Source: Opisthorchis felineus
Taxonomy: Eukaryota; Platyhelminthes; Trematoda; Opisthorchiida; Opisthorchiidae
NCBI GenBank assembly: GCA_004794785.1
Contig: SJOL01003040.1
Location: 1,501,697-1,565,696 of the forward strand
Direction: 5' to 3'
DNA: 64,000 bases
The notes beneath the pieces are model-generated. The model had not been told where the DNA came from, did not search any database, and saw only the letters and a program-made list of their open reading frames with translations. A program made the translations under genes and the position numbers. Positions 52,601 to 60,484 of the stretch are shown piece by piece. Each line of letters starts with the position of its first letter. Position 1 is the first letter of the stretch.

Positions 52601-55600
52601 TTCCAGGTCGACAAGGCTTTCGCCAGAGACTATTTGGACACCAGGATTTTGAGGACCTTCCAGCGTTCGTCTCAGTATCTCGTCAATCACGAAAGTAAAT
52701 AAGAATGGAGAGAGCGGACACCCCTGACGGACACCGCTTTGTGTACGGAAGCTTTTGAAGAGCTCACCGTATACCCTCACACTCTCCGGAAGTCTGAGAA
52801 TACAAAGAACGTATTATGTTCACAAACTTCCGGGGCATTGCTTGATGGGTAAGCGTGTCAAGGAGAAGAGACCGATCAACCGAGTCGCATGCGCCTAGGA
52901 AATCCAGTTTGGGTGGTTCATACGTATGGCGTTGTTCTAGTACCTGACGAAATATGAAGATTCGGTCAACGCACCCCCTACCAGGCCGGAATACCACTTG
53001 CCGCTCTTGAGTCACCGTTTCACGCGCCACCATAAGGTGACACCAACAGTCTCGTTACGATCGAGATCAAGCTTATCCCTCTTTGGTTACCACAATCACT
53101 AGGAGGCCCTTCTTTGAAAATGGGCACTATCACCGACTCCCCCGAGTTGTCTGGGACAGTGTCCTTTTCCAAAACGCACGCAAACAGACCAGACAAGCGC
53201 TGACTGAGGACTTCACCCCCATCTTTGATCAGTGCGGGTGTGAGGTCATCCGTGCCAGAAGCTCGGTGGTGCTTGAGAGGAAATATGCTGTCATAAACCT
53301 CCGAGGCTGCAGGGGAATCTGCGTGACAGCTGGTGGCCACGATAACCGTTGTTCGAAGTATTCGACCCACCTGTCGAGGCGTTCTTCTTTATTCAAGATG
53401 GTCGTGCCATTCTGATCCTTGATGGTTTCGCTCACAGGTGGCTTCTGGGGACCGGTCACACGGATCAGCTGAAATAATCTTCGGGCAATCACGGCTTTCT
53501 GGGCCTCTTCCATCTCCTTAGCTTTCCGTCTCCGCCATACTTCACGGTCAGCGAGCACGCTCACTTTCATTTGACGTCTGATAATTCGTCGGGCCAAGTT
53601 ATGTTCGGGACCAGAGGAGATATTTCCCTTAGTGCAGGGTGGACTGGACCTTACAGCGATGTGATGGTGTGTCCACCTCCATAACCCATTTAGCTACACT
53701 GGGGAATGGACGTGTGATACTCACAGCCTCTTATACCAGGTTGGTCAATGGGTAGAAATCTGACAGTCTCATCGTCCTCCAGGTTGAGCACTGGAATGTG
53801 TGCAGTAATTTGTTCCTTAAAAAGGTTAACTGCTCCGGCGATCTTAAGCCAACCACCACTGCCTTGGGGTTAGGCTTTCGAGCTAAAGGATTTGGTTGAG
53901 ACCCTAATCGGCCTCGGCGTCCTGAAACAACCATGGATTGCACATTTACACTTACATCTCACGCCACACCAGTCTTCCCGTGGTGCGATCAGCCGGGCCA
54001 GTTTACTTGTTGCATACAGCAGAACCGGGAGGCGAAAACTGGCTACTGCTGACGCCTTCCCTCTTCTGAACAGAAACCGCAAGCACCACTAGAAAAGCTG
54101 ATGAAGTTCATCCAGTCTTTCGACATGTGCCTGGAGCCCACAAAGTGTAAAGTCATGCCGCGGGACGTGCAGGTTTTGAACATGCCTTTAAGAATTCAAG
54201 GGGTGGTGCTGTGGAACACCATACATATCTTGGAAGTTGCATTAGTTTCGACGGTATTGTGACGAACGAATTCAACGCAAGAAACGCGGGGGCCAGAATG
54301 AGGTTTATCAATCTGTCACTTGTGGCATCAAAAAGGCATATCACTAGGTTTCAAAGGAAGCGCGTACCAGATTACAATGCGCACTGTACCGTTGTACGGC
54401 TGCGAAACTTGGCCATTTCGGGCGGACATGAGACATCTTCAGGAAGTTGACCACCGATTTCTCAGAACTATATCTGGAATAAGCGATTTCGCAGGTGGTC
54501 AGGAAGCAGAAGGTACTTCACTCAAAGAATGCGTCTAGCACTGCAAGTTCAGGTGGCTGGACCATGTGTTACGGATGCCGAGAAGAGCATTGTTTCCCGT
54601 GCCGAAAATTTAGAGGTGGGCAGGATATGACATGGCAGAAGGGGAAAAAATTAATATTACGAAACGTTTGGACGCTGTTGGTACTGTTTGCCTACCAGGA
54701 TGGGGGGAGGGCACGTGACCCTCCCTGTGCTGGGCTGGAGACACGGGAAGACCACTGTCAGTTGAGTCAATGCTATCAGTTTCTATCCAGATTGCTTGAG
54801 TGTTGGAGGTGTAGGTACCTCGGCTGTTTGTAGTAGGCTAAGCCTAGGTTCCGCTCCCTGTTCCATTTTTCTTGTTTCCATTATAAAGCTATACCAAAAT
54901 AAATTGACATGGGTGTAAAGCAATGAGGAAGCAGTGATCTCCTCTGGTGCTGCCAGATGATGATGATAATGGTGATAATTATATCTTAATCGTAATGATA
55001 TTTTGTTGGCGGTTAATTTAAACCACTTGGAGATCGGAATGCGCGGTTGTTAACCAGCTCTTCCTGGGGTGAAGACAGCATCCCTGTTTCCATGATTATG
55101 GACACGCCCATCATCTGGAGCAAACAGCTTCAAAAAAACAACTTCTTGCCTTGGCACTGCTATCGAGGGGCACAGTGGGAGTGAACATTCAGAAAACCTC
55201 GCATTACGGCTGGTGTTATGATGAGAGAAAACTTAGCTTCGTCGGACTGCTCTCCTCTAGCCTTCCTGGCACGGTCCGACCTCGTGGTATGAATTCCTAG
55301 CTGAGGTAGCCCACGAGATTAATGTGACCCTCATGGTTGACCTTCACGTCAAAGTGGAAGCTTCTCATCGGTCACCGCAATACATCATGTCATGAAAAGA
55401 ATCCACTAAAGCGCGGGGAGTACGACGGAGATGCTACCCTGGAAGAAGGAGAGCACCATCGACACCCAAACTGCTCGTAATCTCTTCCACACCCTCTGTC
55501 AAAGCGCCTGTTGGCCACCCGGAGGTTTGCGCCATTCTGAAGCACCTAAGGAGAACAACCCCCGTTTACGTGAACGGCGATTAAGCCTTCGCAGCACATG

Positions 55601-58040
55601 CCCGAGTCACCATGGTTGATGGTGCTGGATGTTTTCCGCGACTGAATTACCAGCTGCACGAATTTGACGGCGCTATCTGAGACAGGCAATGAGGGATCGA
55701 AATTCCGAAGATGACTCAGGTCTTTTACCCATAGAGGCCGTCCCACAACCATACAGCAGCCATACAAACGTCCCTCAGGACCCAGTGTCCTTTTGACACA
55801 AACTGGCAGTGATTCGGACCCCGGAGTTTCGTGCACTAACTTCATCAGGTACATTTCCATCAGAGCTAACACAGTTACCGAGATATATGGAACTCCTCAG
55901 AACCATTGATTCTCAAAATGTAGGGGACATGTTCCAAGACTACACATTCACCGAGTTAGGCAATTTTATTGCAAACGCCATATCACCGATCGAGGTGACA
56001 TCATCAATGCGTTGTCAGGAAGCGGACTGTTAAGTAGACGCAACTGAATCAAACATGCATTGACTGAGGAATTCCGAATTCACCACCCCTACTGAATAGA
56101 GCATATGGGAGGTTTTCGGGACCAGCAGTACAGTAGGGCTGGAGGAGGTTCTGTTTTCATAGCCCACGTTTCTGTTACAGGCGAGGAGACCGGATGGGGA
56201 GTATCAGTTGACCGAGCAAATTGCTGTTCGAAACCGTCCACCCAGCAGTGAAAACGTTCAGCTATATTGGATATAGAAACCATTGGTTTTACTGACAAGA
56301 TACCTCCAGGGACCCACCGAAAGGATCAAGCGGAACAACCTGTGAATATTCGCAGCTGTCTTCGCTTCTTGCGTTTTTCAGCCCTTTGTACTAACCAAGC
56401 TCCCTATTCTGCGCGGACATTCAGTTATACCGGGGACTGGATGATACATCCAGCTGGATTGCGGTTGCAATGAATCTGCCGTCGGAGCAAAGCCGTAATC
56501 TCATCAGAGATCCAATGCTTGGAAAGGGCTGGCTGTACGGCAGATAATGGTTCCGGCTTTACATACAGCTTTAGATATCTCGCTTCACTGACCATTAACA
56601 TCGGATATCGAATAAGCATACAGACGCGGGAGAGTCGGTCCCGATGCATTTGTTTGATTTAGGAGTCCAAGAACTTCTTGGTGGCCAATCCATGCGTATT
56701 TTGCGTGGACCTGGAAAGCGTAATGAAAAGTAACAGACAAGGGCATGACCGGAGTCCACGTGCGTATTCGAAAAGAGGCAGAAGGCAGTGATCGAACCTC
56801 TCCGTCAGTAAGTGATACCAATGTGGGCTTTGGGGGTCCGTGGCTGGCTCATTGGTTCGCGTCACGTATTTAGACGATTTCTACTGCTGTGAAAATTGGC
56901 GCTGCAAAGATACAGTCTGCGATCAGCACGCATTTGCAGTAGGCGCTCCATTATCTCCTCCGATACGCAAAGGAAACCGGTTTTGTGGTACTGGAAAGAT
57001 TTGGGAGGTCTGTTTCGCCCGGGGACTCTTCTCCTAGTCTCTGACTTAAAAGTCTGAACCGTGAGACAGCGGTTGTTAGGGTTTCCTTAAGGGACCCTTC
57101 TCGGAGCCGAGGACTCAATATTCTGATCTATTTGGCTGCAGGGGGCCGGCCTGACCTGAGAATGCAGCGAGTAAGACATAGCCGTCCGACTCCTAATGCG
57201 GCTGCGCACAGCAGGTGCCTTTTGAGCAGTACCAGAATCCTTGGTTTTAAAAGCATTTCGACCATAATGAGTAGTGCGCCGACGGTCACGGTCAACTGTG
57301 GGGCGATCGAAGTGAGTGGTTTTTAGAGCCGACCTTTTCTAACCTGTCCTTCCTCAGAAATTCTTAGGTTCGAGTGGATACGTGAAAATCAGATGTCACC
57401 GTGTTGGTGGCCACGAAATAACCTTCGTATAATCGTGTTTTCCGGTTATCACTGCGTCAACTGCGCGAGGACCTACCCGGTTTATTCGTCGTCACATAAC
57501 AGCACCAAAAATGACTTCCATGTTGACTAGTTATTCGACGGTCATTTAATCGGATTTTGTCACATAGGCTAAAACACAAAAACACACGGTGGCGCAAACC
57601 AACTGACCAGGCGGAACATGTCTGGGGTAACGGTGATAACTGCTACCTATCCCGATTAACCTCATCAACCGGGAGGGTGGGTGCAGCAGTCCAAATCCGA
57701 TGGACGTAGTGGGCTTATTTTCCCGTAAAGTAGAATGAAATATTTATACAACCAACCTGCTGACCCATAGCAATCAGAATCAGAAAAATGAGGGCTGTTG
57801 GGATTGCAGTATCACAAAACAATCTTAACAAAAGACTCACCTGGAATCCCATTCCATGCGTTTCGCTCGGGTGAATTCTCTGTAAGCTCTGTTATGACGT
57901 CTGAATACGAAAGGACTTAACACATGGTGAACGAAAAGACAGAACAGGAAGCTATATAACATCCAATAATAAAAGTATGTGGGACCGAAATCATCCACCA
58001 TATGGTCATTGTACGTGGACGTCCCATTCACATCCGGCAT
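33328..58040 (-). CDS. TLC-domain multi-pass membrane protein gene (TLCD4/TMEM56-like), whole locus
   Basis: A split gene of about 24.7 kb on the minus strand. Exons read 58040 to 57841, 48453 to 48395, 40720 to 40626, 37132 to 37059 and 33925 to 33328, with a tentative extra exon at 48583 to 48533. Splice sites are GT/AG and the phases agree at every junction between the firm exons. In order the protein shows an N-terminal membrane segment, a basic-EWDSR motif, a YFLC-D stretch, a YW...LHH motif, [10 protein letters not shown] followed by WFY, and a late helix ending in NIYW. This order is that of TLC (TRAM/LAG1/CLN8) proteins, closest to TLCD4-type members. The family lies in ER or plasma membranes and is linked to lipid handling; the exact role here is not deducible. 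The acidic, Ser-rich C-terminal tail of about 90 residues is longer than in vertebrate relatives. Predicted length is about 360 residues. The introns hold RTE, Penelope, gypsy, LINE and SINE remnants. Confidence 0.85.
34200..35400 (+). mobile_element. LINE reverse transcriptase remnant in a TLC intron
   Basis: Plus-strand frame 34291-34539 begins with [19 protein letters not shown], the RT block A region (F-x-D-x-x-K-A-F-D), followed by GCPENVNLI. At about 34945 another frame reads [19 protein letters not shown], and near 35130-35230 pieces of the ETWTP and LRKIFGIKW segments appear; these are the C-terminal marks of RTE-related LINEs. Block A has lost its first Asp, the YADD region is missing, and between the two halves lies unrelated sequence containing a relic of a widespread repeat (34620-34760). 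It is inactive and lies antisense in the last TLC intron. Confidence 0.65.
34620..34775 (+). repeat. Relic of a widespread dispersed repeat
   Basis: GTTGATTTGTTCGCTGAGTT followed by TTGACTGCAAACGA and later a GATGTCACCTCGATTGG-like tract. The same order occurs inside the right arm near 32155-32250 (reversed in the left arm) and at 55940-56020. It interrupts the LINE remnant described above. Class unknown. Confidence 0.45.
35401..37058. other. TLC intron sequence, no element recognised
   Basis: Part of the last TLC intron. Frames of up to 101 codons occur, with no domain. Confidence 0.5.
37059..37132 (-). CDS. TLC gene exon 5 ([10 protein letters not shown])
   Basis: A 74-base exon with acceptor GTTTTTAG and donor AG before GTAGGT. 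It opens in phase 0, exactly as exon 4 ended, and encodes [16 protein letters not shown] followed by LSTPFINQ, with the last Arg codon split AG|G. The E-L-S-T-P-F-x-N-x-R string is diagnostic of TLC-domain proteins. The exon was easy to miss because it sits alone in more than 6 kb of intron. Its perfect phase on both sides supports the whole gene model. Confidence 0.9.
38085..38425 (-). mobile_element. Ty3/gypsy integrase C-terminal fragment
   Basis: Minus-strand frame: [18 protein letters not shown], then [21 protein letters not shown] and a Pro-rich stretch. The G-x-x-V-...-W-x-x-G-x-V and dGR-x-x-RH-x-x-x-x-R layout is the C-terminal chromatin/DNA-binding part of gypsy-type integrases (GPY/F-like module). 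Only the end of pol remains. No LTR was found beside it. It lies inside a TLC intron in the same orientation as the gene. Confidence 0.6.
38661..38860 (+). mobile_element. tRNA-derived SINE, copy 1
   Basis: The head has an A box (GGCTCAGTGGTTAGAGCGC) and a B box (GGTTCGAATCC at 38716-38726). It is followed by a body shared with the copies at 49.6 and 50.7 kb: CTCGACTTTCCCCGTCTAGG, a CTGGCAGTATTCC-like stretch, and CACCGAAAGGGTGCTACAGC. The body is about 130 bases. It should be transcribed by Pol III if intact. Confidence 0.85.
38861..39699. other. TLC intron sequence, no element recognised
   Basis: Only overlapping short frames on both strands and no recognised motif. A GAGAAAACGCACAAGC-like tract and scattered A-rich stretches are present. 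Confidence 0.45.
39700..40195 (+). repeat. LTR-like dispersed repeat, copy B
   Basis: Counterpart of 26068-26600. It begins ACTGAGTATAACTTGAC and ends close to GTTGGAAAATCAACA. Divergence from the other copy is high, so both are old. Confidence 0.5.
40626..40720 (-). CDS. TLC gene exon 4 (His-His segment)
   Basis: A 95-base exon preceded by a pyrimidine-rich tract and CAG, and followed by GTATGT (40625-40620). It reads D-MVSMPFYW, then [16 protein letters not shown] and ends QQVV in phase 0. The D...YW...LHH pattern is the most conserved feature of TLC-domain proteins; the paired histidines are the usual candidate active or ligand residues of the family. The first two bases complete the Asp codon split after exon 3. 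Confidence 0.88.
41500..42290 (+). mobile_element. RTE LINE endonuclease domain fragment
   Basis: A broken frame covers most of an APE-type endonuclease, the N-terminal half of RTE ORFs. In order: [10 protein letters not shown] (the E-T-R region), [50 protein letters not shown] (the G-D-x-N-A-x-x-G block, with Asp for Asn), [13 protein letters not shown] and [11 protein letters not shown] (the S-D-H block, altered). Frameshifts separate the pieces. No reverse transcriptase follows, so only the 5' half of an element was kept here, unlike the 5'-truncated copies elsewhere. Confidence 0.75.
42291..45389. other. TLC intron sequence, no element recognised
   Basis: About 3 kb without a supportable frame. 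The tract AAGATTTGGCGGACGCGCC at 42532-42548 resembles 22852-22868, a hint of another old repeat. Confidence 0.45.
45390..46085 (+). mobile_element. Penelope-like element, end of RT to start of GIY-YIG
   Basis: Shifted frames give, in order, [19 protein letters not shown] with DNHIAFLDT (the RT end that reads L-N-x-x-H-x-x-I-x-F-T-x-E...L-P-F-L-D in Penelope enzymes), [38 protein letters not shown] (the linker with P-F-x-G...I...L) and [18 protein letters not shown] (start of the nuclease, with the Cys pair before YIGRT, which is lost). It is inactive and truncated on both sides. An RTE copy begins 40 bases downstream. Confidence 0.7.
46125..47410 (+). mobile_element. RTE LINE fragment (copy 3), internally deleted
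   Basis: Begins in the linker between endonuclease and RT ([19 protein letters not shown] at about 46220), then [12 protein letters not shown], the RT entry ([19 protein letters not shown] at 46540-46600) and [20 protein letters not shown] near 46830. At about 46945 it jumps straight to the C-terminus, removing the catalytic YADD part. It then follows the 3' end to a (GATTAT/GATGAT) tail at 47385-47410. It lies in a TLC intron, antisense to the gene. Confidence 0.8.
47411..48394. other. TLC intron sequence, no element recognised
   Basis: Frames under 83 codons on the minus strand; no domain or repeat identified. Confidence 0.45.
48395..48453 (-). CDS. TLC gene exon 3
   Basis: A 59-base exon. 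Its acceptor is TTTCAG directly before CTACCC, and its donor is G followed by GTGAGT at 48394-48389. It encodes [19 protein letters not shown] plus the first base of an Asp codon, which the next exon completes as GAT. The stretch corresponds to the G-Y-x-x-x-D segment of the TLC domain that precedes the YW motif. Size, phase and splice sites all fit the exons on either side. Confidence 0.75.
48533..48583 (-). CDS. Tentative TLC gene exon 2 (second helix)
   Basis: A TLC protein needs one more hydrophobic helix between EWDSR and the exon at 48395-48453. The best candidate found is this 51-base stretch. It follows an AG at 48584-48585, starts with A, which completes the split Arg codon of exon 1, and reads [14 protein letters not shown]. 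It ends in TG before a GTGGTT donor, which joins in phase with the next exon. The donor is weak, the remaining intron would be only 79 bases, and the loop known from vertebrate relatives would be missing. The true exon may lie elsewhere in the 9.3-kb gap. Confidence 0.35.
48899..49461 (-). CDS. Possible exons of a small membrane protein
   Basis: Two minus-strand hydrophobic frames. The first (49461-49195) starts with ATG and includes [15 protein letters not shown] and a hydrophobic stretch [13 protein letters not shown]; a GTACGT donor lies inside it. The second lies behind a good acceptor (TTTGTCTTTTCTTCAG, ending at 49099) and contains [17 protein letters not shown] up to a stop at about 48899, but has one in-frame TGA. 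The spacing faintly recalls Frag1/DRAM/Sfk1-type proteins. T-rich sequence readily gives such hydrophobic frames, so this may be chance. It would be nested in TLC intron 1 on the same strand. Confidence 0.25.
49594..49634. repeat. (TA)n microsatellite
   Basis: A perfect TA tract of about 20 units, immediately followed by a SINE. Confidence 0.95.
49635..49820 (+). mobile_element. tRNA-derived SINE, copy 2
   Basis: Same family as 38661-38860. A box GGCTCAGTGGTTGAAACGC, B box GGTTCGAATCC (49686-49696), then CTCGACTTTCCCTGTCTAGG and CACCGAAAGGGTGTTACAGC. It starts at the last base of the TA microsatellite, which suggests insertion into, or seeding next to, the tract. Confidence 0.85.
49870..50130 (+). 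mobile_element. RTE LINE, short 3' fragment
   Basis: Matches the last coding part and 3' region of the RTE copies: GGCTATGATATGGCAACG corresponds to GGATATGACATGGCAGAAG at 54625, followed by GGCCTACGTGATCCTGCC and GGGCTGGAGG. The trinucleotide tail is lost. Confidence 0.6.
50645..50820 (-). mobile_element. tRNA-derived SINE, copy 3
   Basis: Minus-strand member of the same SINE family: TAGCTTAGTGGTTAAGACGC as A box region, GTGGTTCGAACCC as B box (50753-50762 reversed), and CACGGTAGTGATGTACCGAAAGG-like body sequence cut short near 50645. It is more diverged than copies 1 and 2. Confidence 0.8.
50890..51335 (-). mobile_element. RTE-related LINE C-terminal fragment
   Basis: Minus-strand frame with LFYLSSC, then [19 protein letters not shown] and [13 protein letters not shown]. 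These correspond to the YLGS, LRHLW-x-x-x-x-VSL and LLYG-x-ETW marks of the RTE copies. The wording differs enough to be a distinct subfamily. The rest is degraded. Confidence 0.7.
51602..53640 (-). mobile_element. RTE LINE (copy 4), most complete reverse transcriptase
   Basis: Reads from right to left. Linker ([17 protein letters not shown] at about 53620, [18 protein letters not shown]), RT entry ([20 protein letters not shown] near 53270), [21 protein letters not shown] (52980), the [17 protein letters not shown] block A equivalent (52900), [20 protein letters not shown] (52720), [12 protein letters not shown] (52615, the YADD block reads YANN), YLGSC (52400), LLYGCETWP (52220), [13 protein letters not shown] (52030) and the 3' tail with (CAT)n at 51599-51612. 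Frameshifts occur near 53030, 52790 and 52275. The endonuclease is missing (5'-truncated). The part 51615-52905 is practically identical to 61231-62521. Confidence 0.9.
53641..54074. other. Spacer between two RTE copies
   Basis: About 430 bases of TLC intron between oppositely oriented RTE copies. Only short frames; no motif. Confidence 0.45.
54075..54990 (+). mobile_element. RTE LINE 3' fragment (copy 5)
   Basis: Plus strand. Starts near [19 protein letters not shown], then [19 protein letters not shown] (54225-54280), a piece aligned with the LLYGCETWP block (54395-54420), RFLRTISGI, the WLDHVLRMP region (54555), GWGEGT and GWRHG near 54700, and the 3' end with a GATGATGATAATGGTGAT tail at 54957-54976. 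Frames are broken. It lies head-on to copy 4 about 430 bases away. Confidence 0.8.
55430..56860 (-). mobile_element. RTE LINE (copy 6), rearranged, catalytic core lost
   Basis: From right to left: end of the endonuclease (56850-56690), the linker with [16 protein letters not shown] (56490-56540), [19 protein letters not shown] (56200-56265, the [11 protein letters not shown] block), then directly C-terminal coding sequence (55870-55680, the region opposite YLGSC) and the C-terminal segment shared with copy 1 (55620-55430). The whole catalytic part is absent. At 55935-56030 a relic of an unrelated dispersed repeat occupies the gap. No 3' tail remains. Confidence 0.65.
56870..57840. other. First part of TLC intron 1
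   Basis: No element recognised. A plus-strand frame at 57132-57326 ends ATCGAAGTGAGTGG, which looks like a donor site, but there is no other support for an exon. Confidence 0.4.
57841..58040 (-). CDS. TLC gene exon 1 (N-terminus)
   Basis: This exon encodes 66 residues plus two bases of the next codon. The first ATG of the frame is at 58040; an in-frame GTG lies five codons upstream, but the ATG is the natural choice. A hydrophilic N-terminus is followed by one hydrophobic segment ([11 protein letters not shown], about residues 24-46), then an Arg-rich cytosolic stretch ending EWDS. This matches the W-x-S-R box that precedes the second helix in TLCD4-type proteins. The exon ends in AG directly before GTGAGT, a strong donor at 57840-57835, so the Arg codon is split after its second base. 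The intron behind it is at least 9.2 kb. Confidence 0.85.
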
Positions 58041-58059
58041 CTGCGAGGCGACCACAGCA

Positions 58060-58335
58060 CATGCACCGCCAGGCTGCCTTGAGCTTGGAAGAAGGAGCGT
58101 TAGCTATGTCAACCAATAGAAACATTGATTACTCCGGCAACGCAGCGGCCAATCAGAACTTAGTACAGTCAACGGCTCATTGGATGCTTGTGTGGCGTGG
58201 GCGAAAGTCTAGCCCGCCCTTGCCCGCAATGTGATGTAACGGTCGTTATTGGCACGTAGCCGGCTGGCTATCTGTTCGTTCCCGAACGCGCCGATTGGCT
58301 TGTGCGCTGGCGTGGGTTGTGCAGCCAATGAGGCC
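58060..58335 (-). promoter_or_regulatory. CCAAT-rich promoter of the TLC gene
   Basis: The 290 bases upstream of the start codon are unusually GC-rich for this window and hold six CCAAT boxes. Three read CCAAT on the plus strand (58113, 58149, 58324) and three as ATTGG (58179, 58248, 58294). This density is far above chance and typical of NF-Y-dependent, often TATA-less promoters. The flanking bases also fit (AACCAATAG, GGCCAATCAG, AGCCAATGAG). The transcription start would lie close to 58040-58110. Because the boxes face both ways, divergent transcription to the right is possible, but I see no convincing plus-strand gene there. Confidence 0.6.
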
Positions 58336-59010
58336 AAGTCGAACCCACGCGACTGGCCTGGAGACAGAGCAAAACAAGTTTTCTTCTCACGTGACCACGG
58401 CCTGTGAGGTTGATAAGTCTTCATCAACATAGCAATTAGCGTTGTGTTGAAAAACCACTTCGATATCTTGCATATCATTCTGAGTGAACTATGGGGCGGC
58501 CCTTATGCAACAGATAAGATGAGGACCATAACAAACACGCGATTCAGCCGATTGTCGGTTGATACCAAGTTAACCTGCAACTTCAAAAAGAGCCTTTTCT
58601 TGCAAGTGGTGTTTGTGGGGTGGGTTGGTTTATCAAAGATCACCTAAGTTCATTTGAATCTAACGTTTACAAAAAAGAGAGATGCAGAGGGTCCTTTCCT
58701 TCACCAATACCGGTGAATTTTCTCCGGTAAATCAGCGGAGTTGAGAGCAGTTCCTGATCAACGAAGGAAACCAGCCAACTGGATGCAGAGTTGAATGTGG
58801 TTTCATTAAGAGTGCACCGGATGAGAGGCTTCTTTACTTTTTTGCGGAAGTGGTGTAGTGGTCTGGGTACCCAAAAAGCTACTTAACCACGAGTGTGTGG
58901 CAAAGAAATAAATATAGTTACTCTGAATTGAGTACACAATAATAAAAAGTGTCGAAGGGAACAGACTCACTAAGAATTGTTCTCTTTAAAATAGTTTGTC
59001 GTTGGCCCAG
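58336..59010. other. Intergenic, upstream of the TLC gene
   Basis: No supported frame. Contains 58850-58910, a faint tRNA-like tract without a clear B box. Confidence 0.4.
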
Positions 59011-59330
59011 GTCAGTGAATAAATAATAACCCGGTCGTGGATGTCCAGGGGTCTTCTCTCGGACAGCTGTCAGATACAATAAACTCCGAAGACAGACTGA
59101 AATGTTTTGACACGAGAGTTAGCCCATGAAGCTCGCGAATGACCGCTGTAAGCGTGAGCGAAATGAGAGGAGAAAATCGGAGCACGTGACCACGCCTGTA
59201 TTGTATGTAAATTGTACAAATGCGCGTTTTTGTGGTTTTGCGTATTCAAACAAAAAACGTTTATGGAATGGATGAAATACGTAATGCTATAATGAAAGCA
59301 AAAGAAAGGTACAAAACGCCACAGTGCACG
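59011..59330. repeat. Dispersed 320-bp repeat, copy B
   Basis: Second copy of the repeat at the left window edge. It has small indels and scattered substitutions, which suggests an old insertion. Its left boundary is sharp: the sequence before GTCAGTGAATAAATAATAA is unrelated to anything else in the window. Confidence 0.7.
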
Positions 59331-60224
59331 TCAGACAACTGTCTGAAATGTTCGACCTCGACAGCCAGACTGGGAATACTATTCCAGTCGTTCACTGTCC
59401 AAGTGGACTCTAGAACTCGTCCTTAGCTTAATCAGTCGTCGTTGATCATCACTTCCACGTGTTATTCCGTAATATATGACCTGGGTTTTATGTGGAGCCT
59501 CCACCTGAGGGGACTTCCTCATGTTTTTATGTTTCAAATGCGGTGGAACTGGAACTCTTGCTTACATGTCTGACGATCAAATGCAAATTGGGGAACCCAT
59601 CCTATACATCAAATGGTTATTTGCCAGCCTCCTAAGTTTCCGCTGCAGTCTACCACATATTGTTTTCGGTAAAGCTCTGGACTTATTGGCATCTCACTCA
59701 GACAAATTCGTCAGGAAACTCACAAAAAATTCCCGGTCACTCGAATTTAATTGCGGTGCATTTGTCGCTTATTCCGATGTCCATGTAAAAATATGTAATT
59801 TCCAATACAGAGATAGTGAACCTTCGCGTGCCATACTTTAATGGCGTCTAATAAGCTGTTGTGGTGCTCACATGGATCAGTTCTAGTTGTCCTCAGAGGT
59901 TGATGAATCGTTAGTTTAGTCAAAGAGTATCGCACCTGTCGAATGCAGGTTGGGGTATATTTAGACGGGATCACTGAGGTTCTCCTCACCGAGTTTCGCA
60001 CTACGACAGCATGTAACATGGTTATTGATGAATTCTGTGTGCATCAAATCACAATAAGTAGTACAATTATGCTCAGTTGCCTAAGTGATACAGGATGCAC
60101 CGCTGACTTTTCGAACTATATCAGGAGTGCAGAAAATCAAGGAAAAGAGTGGCCTTCGCAGCGCCACGACCATTCCATATATCGTCCTAGAAGTGAAGCC
60201 AACCTATGCTAAAAAGCCGCGAAT
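59331..60224. other. No supported gene
   Basis: A 106-codon plus-strand frame (59521-59841) starts with ATG and has two Cys (FKCGGTGTL) but no recognised domain. I do not call it a gene. Confidence 0.4.
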
Positions 60225-60350
60225 CACTGTACAGCTGTTTCATCCTTATTGGGAATCATCAGCGTTGCGGACCTCACGAAACTCAAGGGCATATGGAACT
60301 CGTGACTTTCCGGCTAGCGGTTTGAACACCTAAACTTTGGGCCACGAGTG
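60225..60350 (-). repeat. SINE-like unit, inverted partner 1
   Basis: On the minus strand it reads GGTGTTCAAACCGCTAGCC (B-box-like), CACGAGTTCCATATGCCC, GAGTTTCGTGAGGTCCGC and GATTCCCAATAAGGATGAAAC. The same order occurs on the plus strand at 60500-60612. A tRNA-derived origin is likely, although the A box is poor. Confidence 0.55.
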
Positions 60351-60484
60351 GCTGATCAGCAGTTTGATTAGCTCGCGCTCAGATAGGACATAACACCTCT
60401 TATCCCTCAATCACTGAATCCAAATCACGTGGACGCCTGTGTTGAGTAGTTCTTTGAGTAAAGATTTGTCACTGATGACTCCTC

